Part shown: one piece after another, positions 31,879-39,377 of the stretch | How the letters are laid out: the number at the start of each line of letters is the position of its first letter | Numbering within the stretch: position 1 is the first letter of the stretch | Source of the DNA: a virus | Virus record (IMG/VR): IMGVR_UViG_3300013102_000030 | Location: 110,137 to 174,136 of that record | Length of the DNA: 64,000 nucleotides | Strand: one strand, 5' to 3' | Notes under the pieces: generated by a model | What the model saw: the letters and a program-made list of their open reading frames with translations, nothing else | Told to the model about the DNA's origin: nothing | Database searches by the model: none | Position numbers and translations under genes: made by a program

Positions 31879-32108
31879 AGCACGTCATTGCCATCAACGT
31901 CCTCCGGGATGAGATTGAGCAGACGCAGAAGGACATCCTGTACCTTCAGTCCTGTCTCGCCAAGTCCAAGATCAAGTCGGCCCTCATGCCCAACCGTGAG
32001 GCCACCATCCTCAGCGTCAGCTTGCGCTGGAAACGACAGATGAAAGAAAAAGTCAAGAAGGTGAAGGCCCTTGAAGAGGCAGTCGCCGCGCTGGAAAGGG
32101 ATATTTGA
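31875..32108 (+). CDS. Small coiled-coil protein
   Basis: 77 residues, ATGA overlap. Two charged helices (IEQTQKDILYLQSCLAKSK and KEKVKKVKALEEAVAALE) predict an antiparallel coiled coil. Basic overall. Confidence 0.6.
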   Translation: MKHVIAINVLRDEIEQTQKDILYLQSCLAKSKIKSALMPNREATILSVSLRWKRQMKEKVKKVKALEEAVAALERDI

Positions 32109-32422
32109 AAGACGCAATTCGCTTGCAGGGTCTCCGGTTCGTCGGCTTTGAAGAAGCCAGCGAGCCGGAACCTCGCATGTCCTACCCCATCAAGACACAA
32201 CAGCAGTACGAGTTCCTGTTCCACAGTCTCAGCATGGGACGGAACTGGATGCAGATCTTCTTCCCTCCGCGTGAGGAACTGTTGACCCGACTCAACCGCA
32301 GACTCAAGGGGTTCAAACTGGATGAACCTCACAACTGGCGCGGCCTCCGTGAGGAAGATCTGATTGACAAACAGCAAAAGTTCCCCTATAGTGGAACAAG
32401 TGCCCGAAACCATACCAAGTAA
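32105..32422 (+). CDS. Unknown small protein
   Basis: 105 residues, TTG start in a TTGA overlap with the coiled-coil gene. Aromatic-rich (YEFLFHSLSMGRNWMQIFF), basic C-terminus. Its end contains the promoter for the next gene. Confidence 0.6.
   Translation: MKDAIRLQGLRFVGFEEASEPEPRMSYPIKTQQQYEFLFHSLSMGRNWMQIFFPPREELLTRLNRRLKGFKLDEPHNWRGLREEDLIDKQQKFPYSGTSARNHTK
32364..32392 (+). promoter_or_regulatory. Promoter within the end of the previous gene
   Basis: TTGACA, 17 bases, TATAGT: near-perfect consensus, 45 bases before the 32437 start. Confidence 0.75.
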
Positions 32423-32436
32423 AGGATCAAACACTT

Positions 32437-33009
32437 TTGAAGATTGACGAAAAGACCGGCCTTGTCCAGCTTCCCGAAGACCTGTTCTGGAGGGTAGAGG
32501 AAGACAACCGCAAGGCCGATGTCTACGACAACCGCAGGGAACTCAAAGGACTGAAGCTAGCACTCGTCCGCAAGACCACCACGACCGTTCCGGGTGAAGA
32601 AATCACCACCACCGAACAGGTTGAACGGACGGGCTTCTGGAACCGCCTGTTCCACGGCCCGTATGAGACCAAGACTGTCGTCACAAAGGGGGAGGACAAA
32701 GAGGAGCCGGATGAGGATGTCATCTACACCAAGTCCTCCTTTGAGACCTACTCCACTAAGGAAGACTACAGCGATCACAAGGTCCGAGAAGGATTCTCCT
32801 ACTGGCATCAGGACACATGGAGCAACCGTCTCTACTACATCAAGCAGTTGCCCACCAGCGCTGAAACCCTGACCAAGCTCTCTGAAGAGATCTTCAGCCT
32901 GTGGATCGACCGTGAGCATGGACGTGCCCTTGCCGAAGATGCAGCACGTTACCGTGACTCCTTCGTCGGTGACTACCCGCCCAAGTCTCTTGTAGGTGCC
33001 TCCGCTTGA
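32437..33009 (+). CDS. TGLP-LP-FW paralogue 2
   Basis: 190 residues from TTG (AAAGGATC upstream). N-terminal KTGLVQLPEDLFWRVEE and C-terminal GDYPPKSLVG match the proteins at 28244 and 33006. This member has a long insert with basic, Thr-rich and acidic segments (VRKTTTTVPGEE, EDKEEPDEDV). Likely a variable middle on a common scaffold. Confidence 0.75.
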   Translation: MKIDEKTGLVQLPEDLFWRVEEDNRKADVYDNRRELKGLKLALVRKTTTTVPGEEITTTEQVERTGFWNRLFHGPYETKTVVTKGEDKEEPDEDVIYTKSSFETYSTKEDYSDHKVREGFSYWHQDTWSNRLYYIKQLPTSAETLTKLSEEIFSLWIDREHGRALAEDAARYRDSFVGDYPPKSLVGASA

Positions 33010-33434
33010 TCGACATTACAACCGGCCTTCCTGAGCTTCCTGAAGGGTACTGGTGGGAGGTCAAGAGTGATCGGAAGATCAGCCAGTGGATTGACACGGC
33101 TGCTGTCTACGATGAGGGATACTCCGTCAACATCATGAAGATGTTCACTGAAACCATCGCTCTGAAGAGGAAACACTGGTGGAGTATCCGGAAGACTTAT
33201 GAACCCGTAACCCCCTATGAGCGGGAGTTGACTGTGGAGAAGACGTTCATCCTCAAGCATGATGTCTTCAGCGCGTTTGACTCCACGGACCTCTCTGCCA
33301 CCATCACACCGGAAGGTGTCCTGAAGGCAGCACAGCGCTGCAAGGATACATATGACCGACGAGTAGGCTCCTACCATCTGGTCGGTGTATACCCACCCAA
33401 GAAACTCGTAACGACGAAAGATGACAATGCTTGA
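33006..33434 (+). CDS. TGLP-LP-FW paralogue 3
   Basis: 142 residues, TTGA overlap with paralogue 2. Starts DITTGLPELPEGYWWEVK and ends VGVYPPKKLV. Tandem position after paralogue 2 indicates duplication and divergence. Middle portion is basic and beta-rich. Confidence 0.75.
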   Translation: MIDITTGLPELPEGYWWEVKSDRKISQWIDTAAVYDEGYSVNIMKMFTETIALKRKHWWSIRKTYEPVTPYERELTVEKTFILKHDVFSAFDSTDLSATITPEGVLKAAQRCKDTYDRRVGSYHLVGVYPPKKLVTTKDDNA

Positions 33435-33573
33435 TTTTGATGCTATGGTGGAAGCAGCAACAGAGATCCTGATGCCAGCCGCCGAAGAGACACTGAACGG
33501 TGTCACTGATCTGATTCCGGAACTGGATGACGTTTTTCCTCTGGATGAGTTCGGTACGGAGGGCCTGTGGTAA
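33427..33573 (+). CDS. Small acidic protein
   Basis: 48 residues, ATG 33427 inside the end of the preceding gene. Very acidic helix (MVEAATEILMPAAEETLNG) and DxVFPLDEF tail. No Lys or Arg in the entire sequence, a mark of possible DNA mimicry or antitoxin-like binding (speculative). Confidence 0.5.
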   Translation: MLDFDAMVEAATEILMPAAEETLNGVTDLIPELDDVFPLDEFGTEGLW

Positions 33574-33728
33574 GCTTACGACAGGAGATCGCTGAAGCAC
33601 TGTACAACCACTGGAGGAGTTCCGACAGTGAACTCAAAGTGTCGTGGGCCGATGCTCCCGACAACCTGCGTGGTGTCTTTCTCCGACAGGCCGACGTGGT
33701 TGAGAAGGTGATCGATGGCGGGTCCTGA
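33567..33728 (+). CDS. Small helical protein
   Basis: 53 residues, GTG 33567, overlapping both neighbours. Sequence with LRQEIAEALYNHWRSSD and DVVEKVIDGGS; resembles the short helical regulators in phage arrays. Unrecognised. Confidence 0.5.
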   Translation: MVSLRQEIAEALYNHWRSSDSELKVSWADAPDNLRGVFLRQADVVEKVIDGGS

Positions 33729-33915
33729 GGAGAAGATACGCAAAGTTCTTGAAGAGCACGAGGCATACACCGTTATCCGGTACAAGGACAACGACGCTGA
33801 CAATCGTGTAGGCTATCAGTGCAGATGCGGAGAAGAGGATGCTCCCGATGGAGAACTCTGGGGCCGATCATGGCTCATCAACCACCAGACGACAGAAATT
33901 GTCAAAGTACTATAA
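33715..33915 (+). CDS. Small protein with CRC motif
   Basis: 66 residues, ATG 33715 with GAAGG upstream. N-terminal helix PEEKIRKVLEEHEAYTVI, then GYQCRCGEED, a half zinc knuckle. Unrecognised. Confidence 0.55.
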   Translation: MAGPEEKIRKVLEEHEAYTVIRYKDNDADNRVGYQCRCGEEDAPDGELWGRSWLINHQTTEIVKVL

Positions 33916-33931
33916 GAAAAGGGTAAGAGAA

Positions 33932-34765
33932 ATCGCTAATCATACTTTCGCACTAAATGACCTTGTCCACGTCACGCGTGGATTCTACAAGGGACAGGCT
34001 GGCCGGATCATCTCCAAGAGCCTGAACTCCGTCTCCATCAAGTCCTCGCAGGGAATTGTCACGGTGAACGTCGGAGATGTGGCCGCAGGGTCTTCACCGA
34101 TCCCCATTCCTCCGGCAGAGAACGTCTACCCGTTCAAGCCCGGACAGACCGTCAGGGTCAACCGCAGGACCAGCCAGCACGACGGGAAGTCCGCCATTTA
34201 TCTTGGCCCCGATCCGGATTACTCTGCCATTGCACGAGTACGTCTGGCAATGTCTCCCTACACCATTGTCACGTTCTACTTCAGTGATCTGGTGGAAGTT
34301 CCTGAAGTCACGGCCAAGCCGAAGGAAGCTCCTTTCCTTTCAACCACCAGCCGCGTTGAAGGCAAGCAGATCCATTTTGATGATGTGAAGATCGGTGATA
34401 CGATTACATCAACGCGCACCTACAAGAGCGGTGACGTGGAGACATCGGTTATCCATACGGGTGTCGTCTCCAAGCGTGGCTTCTCGGGTCTGTACACCAG
34501 TGACTCAAACTGCATCAACCCTCGGGGCACTGAAACCCTGACGCTGGTCAAGGCCGCTGTGGAGAAGGACGAACTGCTGGAGACGCTGAAGAGCTTCCAG
34601 TCCAATACGGTTCTGGTGTTCAGTACTTCTGTCACGTTCTCCTACACGGCTGTGAAGACCGGCCAGAGTTGGATTCTGACAGCATCTTCTGGCTCCACCC
34701 GAACCATCACCAGCGGTAAGCTCCGAGAGATCATCGGAAACCGCAAGTACACCAAAGTCAACTAA
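33932..34765 (+). CDS. Multi-barrel protein (KOW-like plus DIK-GD domain), ATC start likely
   Basis: 277 residues from ATC 33932, eight bases after AAAAGGG. An in-frame ATG at 33839 has GGAG nearby but would read 77 bases of the previous gene in another frame as basic low-quality sequence. Barrel 1 starts FALNDLVHVTRGFYKGQAGRI, barrel 2 FKPGQTVRVNRRTS, and barrel 3 IHFDDVKIGDTITSTRT. The third matches the DIK-GD paralogues. Presumed binder of nucleic acid or of a translation/transcription complex. Confidence 0.72.
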   Translation: MANHTFALNDLVHVTRGFYKGQAGRIISKSLNSVSIKSSQGIVTVNVGDVAAGSSPIPIPPAENVYPFKPGQTVRVNRRTSQHDGKSAIYLGPDPDYSAIARVRLAMSPYTIVTFYFSDLVEVPEVTAKPKEAPFLSTTSRVEGKQIHFDDVKIGDTITSTRTYKSGDVETSVIHTGVVSKRGFSGLYTSDSNCINPRGTETLTLVKAAVEKDELLETLKSFQSNTVLVFSTSVTFSYTAVKTGQSWILTASSGSTRTITSGKLREIIGNRKYTKVN

Positions 34766-34786
34766 CAAACGAAAGGTCCACACTTT

Positions 34787-35653
34787 ATGACTATCAAAAT
34801 TGGCGATTACATCCGCGTAGACATTGACAACGAATGGCTCCGCTCCGGCTGGCAGGGCATGGAAGGCGTTGTCACGGGCTTCTACCAGTCGTGGTCTGAC
34901 AAGCAGCCGCTGGTCCAGTTCAAGGTCACCAAGGAAGCTCCCGGAGGCTCCTCATCCCGCAAGGTCGGTGACGTGGTCAACGACATGGGCCTGCGTCAGC
35001 CCAAGGTCAAGGTTCTCTCGTCCAAGTTCAAGCTCGGTGACCGTGTCAAGTACGTCGATCCCATGTACTTCTCCTCCTACAACCCGATTGACTACGAGAT
35101 CGTAGATTTCGTTCATGCATACGACGGCCTGTACCACGTTCGGTGCGCTGAGATCCGGAATGGCTCCCGTACCGGTCTGATTCACACTCACGGTCAGAAG
35201 GAACTGGCGCTCGCTCCCAAACAGCCCAAGGAGGGTGATGAAGTCTTCCTGAAGGACATCAAGGAGGGACAGACCATCCGGATCTCCGGTACCCGCCACG
35301 GTATCAAGATCGTCCGTGAGGCTGTCGTTGGATCGATCTCCGAGTACGGCATCTACTCTCACGATGGCTCGCGGATCGACCACACCGGAGTCCAGTGGAA
35401 GTACGTTCTGGTCAAGGAAGCACCGGAGAAGGGTCCGAAGAAGGAGACGCTGAGCAAGATCGCCAATCTTCCCGGACATCACGTCGTCTACCAGAGTGGC
35501 AACGGCCACTTCGTGCAGGCCCTTACGAAGATCGGTGGTGAGTGGTCATGGCTTCACGTCAAGCCGCGCAACTCCGGTACCGAAATCGTGACCAACAAGG
35601 AAGTCGCTGAAGCCCTTGAGGCCGGTGCAGTGATCCTGAAGCCTGCCTCCTAA
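34787..35653 (+). CDS. Multi-barrel protein (KOW-like plus DIK-GD domain)
   Basis: 288 residues, ATG with GAAAGGTCC upstream. Three to four GD-type barrels: KIGDYIRVDIDNEW with GMEGVVTGF, FKLGDRVKYVDPM with YEIVDFV, and LKDIKEGQTIRISGT; a C-terminal alpha-beta piece ends the protein. Same layout as the preceding gene, so the pair is a tandem duplication. Function unknown. Confidence 0.75.
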   Translation: MTIKIGDYIRVDIDNEWLRSGWQGMEGVVTGFYQSWSDKQPLVQFKVTKEAPGGSSSRKVGDVVNDMGLRQPKVKVLSSKFKLGDRVKYVDPMYFSSYNPIDYEIVDFVHAYDGLYHVRCAEIRNGSRTGLIHTHGQKELALAPKQPKEGDEVFLKDIKEGQTIRISGTRHGIKIVREAVVGSISEYGIYSHDGSRIDHTGVQWKYVLVKEAPEKGPKKETLSKIANLPGHHVVYQSGNGHFVQALTKIGGEWSWLHVKPRNSGTEIVTNKEVAEALEAGAVILKPAS

Positions 35654-35709
35654 TGGAAGGTACGCTGATCATCATCTTCCAGCTGCTCATCATTGCAGCT
35701 TCCCAGTAA
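35653..35709 (+). CDS. Possible 18-residue hydrophobic peptide
   Basis: TAATG overlap with the preceding stop; MEGTLIIIFQLLIIAASQ, nearly all hydrophobic. Might insert in the membrane; could also be chance. Confidence 0.3.
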   Translation: MEGTLIIIFQLLIIAASQ

Positions 35710-35718
35710 TAACTACAC

Positions 35719-35754
35719 GTGAAAGGGCGGGGCTTGACGGTCCCGCCTTTTCAC
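35719..35754 (+). terminator. Long terminator-type hairpin whose loop holds a -35 box
   Basis: 13-bp stem (35719-35731 with 35742-35754, one G-T pair), 10-base loop containing TTGACG. Confidence 0.75.
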
Positions 35755-35762
35755 TGTAAGCT
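35734..35762 (+). promoter_or_regulatory. Promoter overlapping the terminator hairpin
   Basis: TTGACG, 17 bases, TAAGCT; 22 bases before the GTG of the next gene. Confidence 0.65.
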
Positions 35763-35784
35763 AATAACAACGCGAAAGGAACAT

Positions 35785-36015
35785 GTGAAAGTCTGGCTCA
35801 CGCTGCTGACCCTTGTAGGAATCATGGCAGCAACCGTTATTACGATGGCGCTGGTGATGATTTTCAGCGCTCCGGTCTGGACCGCAGTACCTGTCACACT
35901 CGTGACCGTCGTGGGACTGGCGTGGCTGGGCACACGAGAAAATGTTGCCCCTCCGCTGGTCATGAAAGAATCCGTCTGGAATGACGAAGACAACGAACAG
36001 AAAGAAGACAAATGA
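35785..36015 (+). CDS. Two-span membrane protein
   Basis: 76 residues; GTG with GAAAGGAACAT upstream. Hydrophobic segments about 4-28 and 31-49; acidic cytosolic tail (NDEDNEQKEDK). ATGA overlap with the next membrane gene, suggesting a pair that works together. Confidence 0.65.
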   Translation: MKVWLTLLTLVGIMAATVITMALVMIFSAPVWTAVPVTLVTVVGLAWLGTRENVAPPLVMKESVWNDEDNEQKEDK

Positions 36016-36284
36016 CCTTCCCTTACAGCACCAACCGTGACGACTACACCGGCCCTCTGCTGCCTAAGCGCAGCATCAACACCATCCAGAAGGGTGTCTC
36101 TGTCTTTGCCGGAGCCGTTACCCTCGTGGTAACCCTGCTGGCCGCTGGCTCCTTCGCTCTCGCCATGACCATCAGCCCGGGGTGGTTCATTGCCGTAGCA
36201 GTATTCGGCGGCTACGCGCTCATCTCAGCCATCTGGCTCTACGTCGTGCGGATGATGCTGAAGTCCGCTGGACAATGGCGGTAG
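36012..36284 (+). CDS. Two-span membrane protein
   Basis: 90 residues. Polar N-terminal 30 residues, TM segments about 36-57 and 62-82, basic end. Second of an overlapping membrane pair. Unrecognised. Confidence 0.65.
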   Translation: MTFPYSTNRDDYTGPLLPKRSINTIQKGVSVFAGAVTLVVTLLAAGSFALAMTISPGWFIAVAVFGGYALISAIWLYVVRMMLKSAGQWR

Positions 36285-36285
36285 T

Positions 36286-36543
36286 ATGTGCATAAACTGT
36301 GTAGACCATAACGTTCCCGGACTGCTGTTTCCGGAGCGTCCGGTCATCGGATCGGAACTGTGGCTGTCGGCTGTACGTGCTGTCTCCATTCAGGAAGACT
36401 ACGTCAAGTCACTGGAGCGGAAGCTGGAAGATCCCAACAGGGATGTATTCCAGCGGCAGTTCATCAAGTCTCTAATTGACACCGCGTCAACAAAGCTGGT
36501 AACGTTGCGTGCAGCACTGAAGGAAATCGATGAAGGGGGATGA
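36286..36543 (+). CDS. Unknown helical protein
   Basis: 85 residues beginning MCINCVDHNVPG (a Cys pair), then long charged helices. The N-terminal Cys-x-x-Cys could bind metal. Close packing with neighbours indicates the same transcript. Confidence 0.6.
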   Translation: MCINCVDHNVPGLLFPERPVIGSELWLSAVRAVSIQEDYVKSLERKLEDPNRDVFQRQFIKSLIDTASTKLVTLRAALKEIDEGG

Positions 36544-36544
36544 C

Positions 36545-36754
36545 ATGAGCGAACAGAGCTTGAACAAAGACCTGCTGGATGGTAGGATTGCAGCACTGGA
36601 TACTGATGTATCCGACCTGACGGAGATGCTGGAAACGGATGACTCGATTCCTCCCGCAGCCATGGAAGTCTATGAGAGAAATCTTGAAGCAACCAAGAAG
36701 CGGCTGGAAGGGCTGAAGAACTTCCGGGAGATCATTGAGGATCTGGATGGCTGA
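36545..36754 (+). CDS. Small coiled-coil protein
   Basis: 69 residues from ATG 36545, six bases after AAGGGGG (an ATG at 36530 lies inside the ribosome-binding region). Acidic helices with heptad-like leucines (LLDGRIAALDTDVSDLTEML). Confidence 0.6.
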   Translation: MSEQSLNKDLLDGRIAALDTDVSDLTEMLETDDSIPPAAMEVYERNLEATKKRLEGLKNFREIIEDLDG

Positions 36755-36944
36755 CTTCAGCGCAGAGATCGTTATCAACTTCCCGACCGATAAGGGTCCG
36801 GCCAAGAAAGGTATCCTACTGGAGGCCAACTCCATTCAGGCGCTCAAGCACAAGATCTATCTGCTGAGCTTTGAAGAGGTTTGGGGAGAGAACGACGCAA
36901 CACTGCGTCAGTGGAAAGCCGACAACCAGATCAGGACCAAATGA
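36747..36944 (+). CDS. Small alpha-beta protein
   Basis: 65 residues; ATG 36747 six bases after GAGG. AEIVINFPTDKG then a helix and KADNQIRTK tail. Overlaps neighbours by 4-8 bases. Confidence 0.6.
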   Translation: MADFSAEIVINFPTDKGPAKKGILLEANSIQALKHKIYLLSFEEVWGENDATLRQWKADNQIRTK

Positions 36945-37090
36945 TAGCACTCCTCCTGACCCTCGCATGCGCGGCAGTCGGCTGGTGGAACATTGTCAAC
37001 GGAGTGTTCTGGATGGCATGGATCTGCTTCTTTATGTCCGCCCTCTGCCTGCTGCATTTCATTGAATGGCTTGTGCGGGACGCACGCTAA
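36941..37090 (+). CDS. Tiny two-span membrane protein
   Basis: 49 residues, ATGA overlap. Two hydrophobic helices rich in Trp and Cys (LLLTLACAAVGWW, VFWMAWICFFMSALCLLHF). No family recognised. Confidence 0.6.
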   Translation: MIALLLTLACAAVGWWNIVNGVFWMAWICFFMSALCLLHFIEWLVRDAR

Positions 37091-37121
37091 GAAATTTTTG
37101 TAACCGATATAGTAAGGAAAA

Positions 37122-37553
37122 ATGACAGAAACACTGAAGTACACCGAGATCTATTTCCACGACATCAAGGTTGGGGATGAGATCAAGGCAGTCTACACCT
37201 ACGACGATGGCTCCACCAGTGAGCGTACCGGTAAGGTTACCCGCAAGGATCACCTTGGAAACTTCACCAGTGAAGCCGGAAACCCCATTGCTCAGACACT
37301 TGACGTTACGTCGTGGAACAAGGTCTCACAGAGGGCCTTCTACCGCAAGGCAAAGCCTTACGTCTTCCCGAAGAATCCGGGAGCGGTCATCCTCGCGGAC
37401 ATTACCGGTGGCACCATCCGTGACCGCAGGTTCGTTTTCAACGGTGTTGTCTGGCACTGCGCCGGTATCAACGACCCGCGTCACCGCTCGGAGAGTTCGC
37501 TCCGAAGTGACTACACCAACTTCCGCACCATCTACGAAGGAGTCTCAGCTTGA
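37122..37553 (+). CDS. DIK-GD barrel paralogue A
   Basis: 143 residues, ATG with TAAGGAAAA upstream. IYFHDIKVGDEIKAVYTYDDG and a later FYRKAKPYVFPKNPGAVILAD segment are repeated in the proteins at 37970 and 38388. Each holds an N-terminal and a C-terminal small beta-barrel. Function unknown; barrel folds of this type bind RNA, DNA or proteins. Confidence 0.75.
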   Translation: MTETLKYTEIYFHDIKVGDEIKAVYTYDDGSTSERTGKVTRKDHLGNFTSEAGNPIAQTLDVTSWNKVSQRAFYRKAKPYVFPKNPGAVILADITGGTIRDRRFVFNGVVWHCAGINDPRHRSESSLRSDYTNFRTIYEGVSA

Positions 37554-37966
37554 TCAAGATCCGCAAGAAGGCTATTGCAGCCGCAGCCGTTGCACTGGTA
37601 GGTGCAGCCGCCCTGACCGCCTGTGGTCCGGGTACCTCAGACCGCGACATGGCAAACAAGAACATGTCCACCGCAGCGGACAACTTTGAGATCACCCGCC
37701 ACATCGTAGGCATCAACGGCATCACCGACAAATACCTCTTTGAGGTTGTCGGCAAGTGCTCCATCAACGATCAGGGCAACCAGCTTGAGGTCTTGTGTAA
37801 GGAAGGGAACAACCAGTACAAGAAGTACATGATGGGTATCTCTGACAACGTGACCTACATGGTTACTCCGCTGGACAACACCGACGTTTCGGTCACTCAC
37901 ACCCGCGTGATCTTCAAGCCGGAAACCCTCATCCCCGAAATCGAACTCTCTCTCGGAAAGCAGTAG
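37550..37966 (+). CDS. Actinophage-type beta-sandwich lipoprotein
   Basis: 138 residues from TTG (TTGA overlap). Lipobox LTAC (Cys near residue 25). The exported domain with NFEITRHIVGINGITDKYLFEVVGKC, YMMGISDNVTYMV and RVIFKPETLIPEIEL belongs, by recollection, to a lipoprotein family widespread in actinophages with unknown role. It is embedded between DIK-GD genes. Confidence 0.78.
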   Translation: MIKIRKKAIAAAAVALVGAAALTACGPGTSDRDMANKNMSTAADNFEITRHIVGINGITDKYLFEVVGKCSINDQGNQLEVLCKEGNNQYKKYMMGISDNVTYMVTPLDNTDVSVTHTRVIFKPETLIPEIELSLGKQ

Positions 37967-37969
37967 AAC

Positions 37970-38395
37970 TTGACAAACACATCAGCATGGGAAACCATTA
38001 CCTTTGACCAGATCAAGATTGGTGACAAGATCCGCACCGTCTCCAAGGAGCCGGATGGTACCAAGCGAACCATTGTAGGTACCGCAAAGAGCAAGTCCAC
38101 CATGTGGCGAGCGTACTACTCAGATGGTGGCAACACTCTGGTAGACGCTGACAACAAGTACTTGGTCTCGCTTGAACGCAAGCGCACGGATGTCTTCGTG
38201 CTTCCGAAGCGCGTTGCTGCCGTCGTTGAGGCTGTGCGTATCTCCTCAGGTGAAACGACCCGCCTTGTGCTGGCCGATCCGGAGGATGAGGACAAGTGGC
38301 ATGACGTGGTCAACCAGTCGTGGATGAGTGATGACGAAGTGAAGAGCCGTTACCGCTCCCACAAGGTCATCAGCAAGGGGGTCAAGAATGCCTAA
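37970..38395 (+). CDS. DIK-GD barrel paralogue B
   Basis: 141 residues, TTG with GGAAAG upstream. WETITFDQIKIGDKIRTVSKE starts the first barrel; DVFVLPKRVAAVVEAVR starts the second. Same organisation as the genes at 37122 and 38388. Basic overall. It overlaps the next paralogue by 8 bases. Confidence 0.75.
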   Translation: MTNTSAWETITFDQIKIGDKIRTVSKEPDGTKRTIVGTAKSKSTMWRAYYSDGGNTLVDADNKYLVSLERKRTDVFVLPKRVAAVVEAVRISSGETTRLVLADPEDEDKWHDVVNQSWMSDDEVKSRYRSHKVISKGVKNA

Positions 38396-38837
38396 TCCCG
38401 AGAAGTGGGAAGGGATCACCTTTGACGAGATCAAGAAGGGTGATGAAATCCGCTGCATCATCACTGATGAAGGCGGATACCGCACTGACACCCGTGGATT
38501 TGCCAACGAATACAAGGCAGGCTATCCGGGACCGCGCTGGGTTCATGGCAGCGGCTGGGTAGCAGCCCGTAAGGAAGGCACCGGCACCAGTAAGTCAACC
38601 TTCTACCGGAAGAAACCGCCGCCGTTCGTCTTCCCGCAGAAGTCCCTTGCTGTGATCGAAGGATACAACAGGGGTGTGGGATCTCGGGTCAAGCTGTTCA
38701 AGCCTGTCCGCTCCCAACGAAGCAGGGAGAACGTCTGGCTCCCCGTCAATCCTGAAGGTGTCAGTTCCCGGTACACCGAGGAATACATCATCGGGTGGTC
38801 TGACCTGAAGGTACTGCACGAAGGCGTAGACCTCTGA
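38388..38837 (+). CDS. DIK-GD barrel paralogue C
   Basis: 149 residues. WEGITFDEIKKGDEIRCIITDEG and STFYRKKPPPFVFPQKSLAVIEGY repeat the pattern of the two preceding paralogues; this copy is the most basic (RSQRSREN). Third in the tandem set. Confidence 0.75.
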   Translation: MPNPEKWEGITFDEIKKGDEIRCIITDEGGYRTDTRGFANEYKAGYPGPRWVHGSGWVAARKEGTGTSKSTFYRKKPPPFVFPQKSLAVIEGYNRGVGSRVKLFKPVRSQRSRENVWLPVNPEGVSSRYTEEYIIGWSDLKVLHEGVDL

Positions 38838-39007
38838 GTGTACAGCCCGGAGAAGGCATTCATGATCCCAGAGCCGAATGGGACACCTGCATAGCCGTCA
38901 AAGGCGAACACATTTGCTGGCGGCGACATGGACATGAGCGTGATCATGGCTGTGCCTGTGGTGAAGATTGGCCCTACGGAATAGGACACGACGAATACGA
39001 CTGGTAG
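38834..39007 (+). CDS. Small Cys/His protein with apparent CTG start
   Basis: 57 residues. The frame has no ATG, GTG or TTG. A CTG overlaps the previous stop (CTGA), with GAAGG about ten bases upstream. The product has CIAVKGEHICWRRHGHERDH and GCACGEDW, enough Cys/His for zinc, and is similar in type to the protein at 30814. Non-AUG initiation is inferred; a terminator follows its stop at once. Confidence 0.5.
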   Translation: MSVQPGEGIHDPRAEWDTCIAVKGEHICWRRHGHERDHGCACGEDWPYGIGHDEYDW

Positions 39008-39009
39008 AG

Positions 39010-39040
39010 AAAGACCCTCTGGAAACAGGGGGTCTTTCTT
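39010..39040 (+). terminator. Rho-independent terminator
   Basis: 12-bp stem (39010-39021 with 39026-39037, one G-T pair), GAAA tetraloop. A promoter begins five bases later. Confidence 0.85.
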
Positions 39041-39041
39041 G

Positions 39042-39070
39042 TTGACAGGGATCTGGTTCTCCTATAGTCT
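39042..39070 (+). promoter_or_regulatory. TAGTCT-family promoter
   Basis: TTGACA, 17 bases, TAGTCT, followed by TTCTATAC. Confidence 0.85.
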
Positions 39071-39101
39071 TTCTATACAAGCCAAAGAGAAAGGGAATGA
39101 G

Positions 39102-39377
39102 ATGAAGGCCACCAAGACCAGCAGCGTCCAGACCGAGATCTTCCAAATTGAGGATGGTCCGATCATGCACTCCGATCCCAACCGAATCCGTCACGTACGG
39201 TTCCGGGTCCAGATCCTGTCGATCTCAACCAACGATGGAGTTGTCCGGTCGGCATTTGTCCGTGGCCCCAACATCCTTTCGGACGGCAGTGAAGGCAAGC
39301 TGTATCACGACCGCACGCTTCTTCCGTCCTCCTTCCCGTACTGGCTCAAAGACTTCCTCGCAGAAAAGGACAAGTAA
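39102..39377 (+). CDS. Unknown small basic protein
   Basis: 91 residues; ATG 39102 with AAAGGGAATGAG upstream. Earlier in-frame start lies in the promoter. Beta-rich centre (RHVRFRVQILSISTNDG) and SYFPYWLKDFLAEK-type end. TAATG overlap with the next gene. Confidence 0.65.
   Translation: MKATKTSSVQTEIFQIEDGPIMHSDPNRIRHVRFRVQILSISTNDGVVRSAFVRGPNILSDGSEGKLYHDRTLLPSSFPYWLKDFLAEKDK

Noticed and set aside
33839-33931. N-terminal extension of the multi-barrel protein from ATG 33839
   Set aside because: It reads 77 bases of the preceding gene in another frame and gives an unstructured basic stretch; the ATC at 33932 with AAAAGGG fits better, though the ATG is not excluded.
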